Shown here: positions 59,809-64,000 of the stretch, piece after piece | How positions within the stretch are numbered: the stretch's first letter is position 1 | How the letters are laid out: each line of letters opens with the position of its first letter | Origin: a virus | Reading direction: 5' to 3' (one strand) | Length of the DNA: 64,000 nt | Virus record (IMG/VR): IMGVR_UViG_3300009605_000021 | Span: 1-64,000 of that record | Position numbers and translations under genes: made by a program | Notes under the pieces: model-generated | Database searches by the model: none | Told to the model about the DNA's origin: nothing | The model's input: the letters and a program-made list of their open reading frames with translations, nothing else

Positions 59809-60195
59809 TTAAAGACTTATATCGAGAAAATCATTAGCACCCAATGCTGGTATTGAATAATTTATTAATATTTCAAGACTATTTGGATCCGCCGTAAGAT
59901 CTTCGTGATCCGATTGAAAAATAATTTGATTTATTATTAAAAATGGCATATATAAATTAACTTGTTTGCTTATTCGCAAACTTATTCTGGACTTTAATTC
60001 ACCAGAGTTTTGTTCAAATAAAAACATTGGAAGGCCGACGCCAAATTTAGCATCCATTACTCTTTCGCCAGGAATTGTTAATAACAAATTTTTAAAATTT
60101 TGTTTTATCGACTCTCTAAGAGTTTCGTTTAGTTGATAAGCCCCAACTCTAGAATCCGTTTGTAACGGTAATTTCGGTGATATTCCTAGTGACAT
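59809..60195 (-). CDS. Baseplate wedge protein, T4 gp25-like
   Basis: 128 residues, close to T4 gp25 (132), a small wedge protein with a lysozyme-like fold that helps start sheath assembly; this fold is structural and gives no enzyme activity. The sequence ETLRESIKQNFKNLLLTIPG, ERVMDAKFGVGLPMFLFEQN and SRISLRISKQVNLYMPFLII has the family landmarks (L-L-T-x-P-G-E-R, F-G-x-G-L). It ends INYSIPALGANDFLDISL. GAGGAGA precedes the ATG at 60195. It lies between the 1257-residue gene and gp6-like. Confidence 0.92.
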   Translation of the reverse strand: MSLGISPKLPLQTDSRVGAYQLNETLRESIKQNFKNLLLTIPGERVMDAKFGVGLPMFLFEQNSGELKSRISLRISKQVNLYMPFLIINQIIFQSDHEDLTADPNSLEILINYSIPALGANDFLDISL

Positions 60196-60225
60196 TGTTT
60201 AAAATTCTCCTCAAATATAAATATA

Positions 60226-63200
60226 TTATTCTTCTAAATTTTCATCTTCTGGAAGAGGTAAATTTGAAATAAAGTTTTTAGTATTTTGAAACATGGTGCC
60301 AATACTCTCTACAATCCCGCTATCTGTAAAGGTCTTTATAGAATATGCTGTTATTAATGCCAAAACTCTTTTAATTGGGAAAAGATAATCAAATAATAAT
60401 TTAAATTCATCTTTTTTCTTCATTTCATTAAAAAGATGCTCACTATTTGTGTTAGAAGTATAATCGTTTTGTGTGTGCCAGTTTTTAGTCAACACATAAT
60501 TGACTGTTTTCTTTGTTGCATCAAAATTTTCTTCCAATAAAGGAAACAAAAATATGCCCTGACTATATGCTCCTGGGGGATATCCCATAGTTTCGTACGA
60601 ATCCCAACCCGGGTCTGGCGCGGATTTCCACCATTCTTCGTATGGAAGAGTAAGTTCTCTCAAATAATATGATTTTACTCTTTTGATATTTAAAAGTTCA
60701 AATTTTGAAGCCATGCCGCCTCCGTCTGTGTCCGGAGTGAGCTGCGGTATATATGGTTCACCTGACGCAAGGAATTGAGTAGGGAACCATGTTTCTATTC
60801 CTGCATAAAAACTAAATTCGTCATTGTCATACGCGGTGGAATTGAGAAAATATCCATAGCCCGGGAGATCTTTATTTCGTGAAAGTGGGCTCTCAGCGGC
60901 ATATGGCAGGGGCGAGACGTCACCAGTATCCTCTGGCAAGAGATATGATAATCTAACCCCGTAAGAAAACTCCTTAGCAAAGGCTTCTAGCTTTATATCA
61001 CTAAACCCCTCATTGCCGCTGGCGTAACTAATTTTTGTTTCTATATAATCAGTTATTGGACTTCCTTTTGTAAATATTGCCATTGGACTCGCAGGGATAC
61101 CAGTTTCATCGATGGTGGCTAAATAGTTGCCGTTGAACCAACCAGATTTATAAAGCTGCATAGCATTAAAAAGATCTCTTTGATAAGACGAAGTCCAAGC
61201 TCGGAAAACGGCGCCGCCTCCGGTATTGTCGGCCGGCGGAGGGTCAATGGTAGTTATAAAATCTGTCCCATTTGTAGATAGCCATGCATAAAGATTTCCA
61301 TCGGCAAAATTAGGATAGTGTGCTTTGTGCCAGATGTGATCCTCCCACACCATTTTGCTAGTGGATTTTTGATAACTAATTTTATTACCAATCCACCCCC
61401 CGAAGCCCTTTTCGGGCTTTGCATGCATGCCCACTGTAAATCCGTCCTGCGCAGCAATAAGTGAATATTTTTTGCCGGAATCGAAACCGAAAAGCAAGCC
61501 AAACAACATATATCTTTCAAACTCTTCTTGAGTCTGAAACCCTTTGACGTCAGTGGAGTCTGATTTCATCGCTTCTGCGGCATCTTGCCCCCATATAAAG
61601 GACACAAGAGGTGGTTGGAGAAGTTCTCCGGCCATGGAGGATAGGTATTTGCCTTCTATCATTGCCCATGGATCCGTAAAAAACAACCCATTTCCATCTT
61701 CTTTAGATTTCATGAACGTTCCGTTACTAGGGAAAGTGGCCATCGACGCGCCCTGCGTGGGGTTATCCGGGATCTCGTGCCCATCGACGTCCGGAGCGAC
61801 TTTCCATGTGGGTGCATCGTTGAACGTGCCATCAGAATTTTCAATATCTTCTCCGGTCCAAGAGCGCCTCACATCAAATTCATCAGGAAACATGGCCACT
61901 GCTAGACCATCTTCGCCGCCGAAATTATCGCCTGTCGTCTCCGGGGCTTTTTCACCATCATGAAAAAAAGATTGGATTATACCGGTGGTCTCTTGGCCTT
62001 TAAAAATATTATTAAGAACAATACGACCGGTGACAGTAGCTGCCATTGCATGCGGATCTTTAAATTTAAAACCTGTGAAATCTCCAAAATATCCTGCCGT
62101 ATAATATCTAAAAGCGATATTTGTTAAAAGTTTTCGGTGATTATCATCAATAAAATCAAAAATACCCGGTATTGTAAGAGGAAGTAATGCTGCGCCAGTT
62201 AAAACTCGAGCTTCAGTAATCCCGTCATCCTGAAGACCTATGCCAAGAAAATTTTGTCGCCAATACTCACTCCAAAGTAATGATTCTCTCTTGGCAACTA
62301 ATTGGGCGTTAGCCCAAACTTTCGAACCATTTAAATGATCAAGATATCTATAAGCAAGTGGTCTTGTAAGATGAAGCTTGTCGTAGTCTACATAACAACC
62401 ATGGTCTAAAGGAAGTTGGTTCAAGCCTGCATAATACCTGCCTGATATAAATTCATTATGTACAGTACTCGGTGTTGAGGTTACCTCCTTTTCGACGTCA
62501 TAACCATAAAAACCATCATACAAGTATACATTCTTTTTAGACAAGTCTGAATAAGGCAAGGGGGCGCCCGGGGGCATGTTGGTTGTTGCCTTTGTTGCTA
62601 GCGGCGTGTCGGGGCCGTCACAGGGGGAAAGAGGTCCAGTGTAACCAAAACAATCGCTAATCATGTTGTACAACTGTTCACCTGCTAGGTAAAGCGACAC
62701 GAGCAGAGCGCTTGCGAAGACGGCGGCGCCGGTGAGCTTCCAGCCGCCCAGGGCGATCAGCAAGGCTGTGAGCCCGCCGGATTGGGAGCCGATCCAGGCC
62801 CAGGTCCTCCACTCATCCCACACCGATGAGTCGGAGCCAGTCACCTTCCATGGAGTGAGTTCCCTAAGGAAATATGTATCCAACCATTGAAGTCGTCCGA
62901 AGCGGCCCAGTTGTCCGAGTGGGGGGAGGAATTCGTCTTTAACGCCCTCCTGCTCATTAGCAAAATCACTAGGATGCTCATTTATTTCTGTGGGATGTGG
63001 CACAAGCGTGCACAACTCTTCCATGAACGCTAGCTCTTCTTGTATGGTGGCTGCAACAGCGCTGTCGTAGTTGTCGTACATAACGCTAGGATCGTACATA
63101 CCATATTCATCCGTAGGTCCGAAATCAAAATTCTTTTTAGCATCTTCAATTCGTTTATCAAACTCTTCTTTTTGGCCATATGGAGGAGGAAGTTGTTTCC

Positions 63201-63999
63201 ACTCGAACATGGAGCATCCGCCAGCAGATACCATATCTCCAAAGATATCTCCATATACTCTGAAAAAATCACTCATGCTCATATAGACTGGTTCTCCTTC
63301 GATCATTTTATCCTTAAGTCCGTATCGCATATCTCCTTTATATTCAACTGGCAAGTAAAAAATTCTTAAGGCGATGTTGTCGACAATTTCTTCTTGAAAG
63401 AGAGGGTTTCCATTATCATTTTTAAGAGCTTTCAAATTTTCTCTAATTAATTCAAAAGAATGAAACTGAATTTTTACATATCTTTCTAAAATAAACCCTT
63501 CATGATCCCTCGGATGATGGATAGGCTTCATCACTTGTCCGTCGTCCCACCATTGAGCATAAGTCGGCATGTCCATTGCCGGTGACCATCGCGGGTTTGT
63601 CCAAGTTGCAAGCTCTGCGATGGCTTCTGGGAAGGTTGAGCCGGGGGAGAAGATCTGGCCGGGTTCCGGGAACCCTAAACAATGTACTGGGCTTTCAGCA
63701 AGTGCACTAAGATTATTAGCATTCCAGACCATCAAACCATCTGCCATTGAAGCTAAATCATATATTTCATCATTGTCTAAAATAACCTGGTCGATAACAC
63801 TTCGAAAACCTTGTTTTTTATAAAAATCTTTAAACAATGTTACAACATCAGACATTTCTGTTTCAATAACCTTCTTTGTTACTTTTTTTATTATATTTTT
63901 CCAAGTTATATCATCAAAATCTTTATATTGTTCAAATGTGCCTTTGCTATACATGGCCTGAATTGAACTGTGAATTTGAGACCCCAAAAAATTAATCAT
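60226..63999 (-). CDS. Large tail protein with hydrophobic island (right edge)
   Basis: At least 1257 residues. The ATG at 63999 (MINFLGSQIHSSIQAMYSKG) is at the very edge of the window; the frame may continue beyond, so the N-terminus is uncertain. Rich in Trp, Tyr and Phe like the 1347-residue protein. At about residues 400-445 two hydrophobic segments (SGGLTALLIALGGWKLTG; AAVFASALLVSLYLAGEQLY) could cross or insert in a membrane, unusual for a baseplate-type protein; the DNA there (about 62560-62900) is GC-rich. The end reads MFQNTKNFISNLPLPEDENL. No recognised T4 relative. Located upstream of gp25-like, so a baseplate or tail-tip role is inferred. Confidence 0.5.
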   Translation of the reverse strand: MINFLGSQIHSSIQAMYSKGTFEQYKDFDDITWKNIIKKVTKKVIETEMSDVVTLFKDFYKKQGFRSVIDQVILDNDEIYDLASMADGLMVWNANNLSALAESPVHCLGFPEPGQIFSPGSTFPEAIAELATWTNPRWSPAMDMPTYAQWWDDGQVMKPIHHPRDHEGFILERYVKIQFHSFELIRENLKALKNDNGNPLFQEEIVDNIALRIFYLPVEYKGDMRYGLKDKMIEGEPVYMSMSDFFRVYGDIFGDMVSAGGCSMFEWKQLPPPYGQKEEFDKRIEDAKKNFDFGPTDEYGMYDPSVMYDNYDSAVAATIQEELAFMEELCTLVPHPTEINEHPSDFANEQEGVKDEFLPPLGQLGRFGRLQWLDTYFLRELTPWKVTGSDSSVWDEWRTWAWIGSQSGGLTALLIALGGWKLTGAAVFASALLVSLYLAGEQLYNMISDCFGYTGPLSPCDGPDTPLATKATTNMPPGAPLPYSDLSKKNVYLYDGFYGYDVEKEVTSTPSTVHNEFISGRYYAGLNQLPLDHGCYVDYDKLHLTRPLAYRYLDHLNGSKVWANAQLVAKRESLLWSEYWRQNFLGIGLQDDGITEARVLTGAALLPLTIPGIFDFIDDNHRKLLTNIAFRYYTAGYFGDFTGFKFKDPHAMAATVTGRIVLNNIFKGQETTGIIQSFFHDGEKAPETTGDNFGGEDGLAVAMFPDEFDVRRSWTGEDIENSDGTFNDAPTWKVAPDVDGHEIPDNPTQGASMATFPSNGTFMKSKEDGNGLFFTDPWAMIEGKYLSSMAGELLQPPLVSFIWGQDAAEAMKSDSTDVKGFQTQEEFERYMLFGLLFGFDSGKKYSLIAAQDGFTVGMHAKPEKGFGGWIGNKISYQKSTSKMVWEDHIWHKAHYPNFADGNLYAWLSTNGTDFITTIDPPPADNTGGGAVFRAWTSSYQRDLFNAMQLYKSGWFNGNYLATIDETGIPASPMAIFTKGSPITDYIETKISYASGNEGFSDIKLEAFAKEFSYGVRLSYLLPEDTGDVSPLPYAAESPLSRNKDLPGYGYFLNSTAYDNDEFSFYAGIETWFPTQFLASGEPYIPQLTPDTDGGGMASKFELLNIKRVKSYYLRELTLPYEEWWKSAPDPGWDSYETMGYPPGAYSQGIFLFPLLEENFDATKKTVNYVLTKNWHTQNDYTSNTNSEHLFNEMKKKDEFKLLFDYLFPIKRVLALITAYSIKTFTDSGIVESIGTMFQNTKNFISNLPLPEDENLEE

Positions 64000-64000
64000 C

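Noticed and set aside
59809-60195. Lysozyme activity for the gp25-like protein
   Set aside because: The family has a lysozyme-like fold but is a structural wedge protein; lysis is better explained by the M15 peptidase.
1-64000. tRNA genes, CRISPR arrays, insertion sequences, integrase
   Set aside because: None seen: no cloverleaf-like intergenic space, no spaced repeats, no transposase or integrase motifs.

Overview
The window is part of the genome of a tailed phage with a contractile tail, related to T4 (a T4-like myovirus), AT-rich (about 36% GC by eye) and most like uncultured marine T4-like phages. This rests on recognisable relatives of T4 gp17 (large terminase), gp20 (portal), gp21 (prohead protease), gp22 (scaffold), gp23 (major capsid protein), gp18 (sheath), gp19 (tube), gp25 and gp6 (baseplate wedge), gp61-like primase and gp46/gp47. 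The host cannot be named from the sequence. A phage copy of ribosomal protein bS21 and the very large modular virion proteins fit marine phages. Every gene I accept lies on the minus strand, so the map reads from right to left. No tRNA, rRNA, CRISPR array or insertion sequence was seen. Packing is tight: the longest non-coding gap is 119 nt (36400-36518), and many genes overlap by 1-4 nt.

Layout in the direction of transcription. (1) 63999-31143, tail and baseplate: a 1257-residue protein cut by the right edge, gp25-like, gp6-like, then nine large virion proteins of 912, 3286, 605, 981, 1347, 346, 523 and 870 residues among others, with LamG, Ig-like and receptor-type modules. (2) 31140-25075, DNA metabolism: RuvC-like nuclease, primase, a cluster of four small genes (28518-29690), a single-chain Mre11-Rad50 (gp47-gp46) fusion with its own sigma70-type promoter, and a small protein. 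(3) 25044-23414, lysis: small membrane protein (holin candidate), M15 peptidase endolysin, two membrane-anchored proteins (spanin candidates) and a 53-residue GTG-start protein. (4) 23413-18758: a fibre-like protein, a zinc-ribbon protein, a 628-residue tagged protein with an HExxH motif, and a conserved unknown gene before the terminase. (5) 18747-6860, packaging and head: terminase, portal, putative core proteins, a DUF1360-like membrane protein, protease, tagged protein, bS21, decoration candidates, scaffold, capsid, then a strong intrinsic terminator. (6) 6757-1: neck/connector proteins, sheath and tube.

The most interesting theme is a short basic amphipathic module, close to MKLTKSQLKQIIKEEL, found seven times (plus one fragment) in four otherwise unrelated proteins: once at the N-terminus of each, and again in the middle of three. 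Several copies end in (L/I)-x-E followed by A or G, the site used by T4-type prohead proteases, and the capsid protein carries the same type of site at residues 57-60. I infer a capsid-targeting tag that loads cargo (including a probable metallopeptidase) into the head for injection, like the CTS of T4 internal proteins. Other notable items: a 49-residue protein with a ten-cysteine cluster and an AT-hook, and one Ig-like domain family spread through five virion proteins, some copies in GC-rich DNA unlike the flanks.
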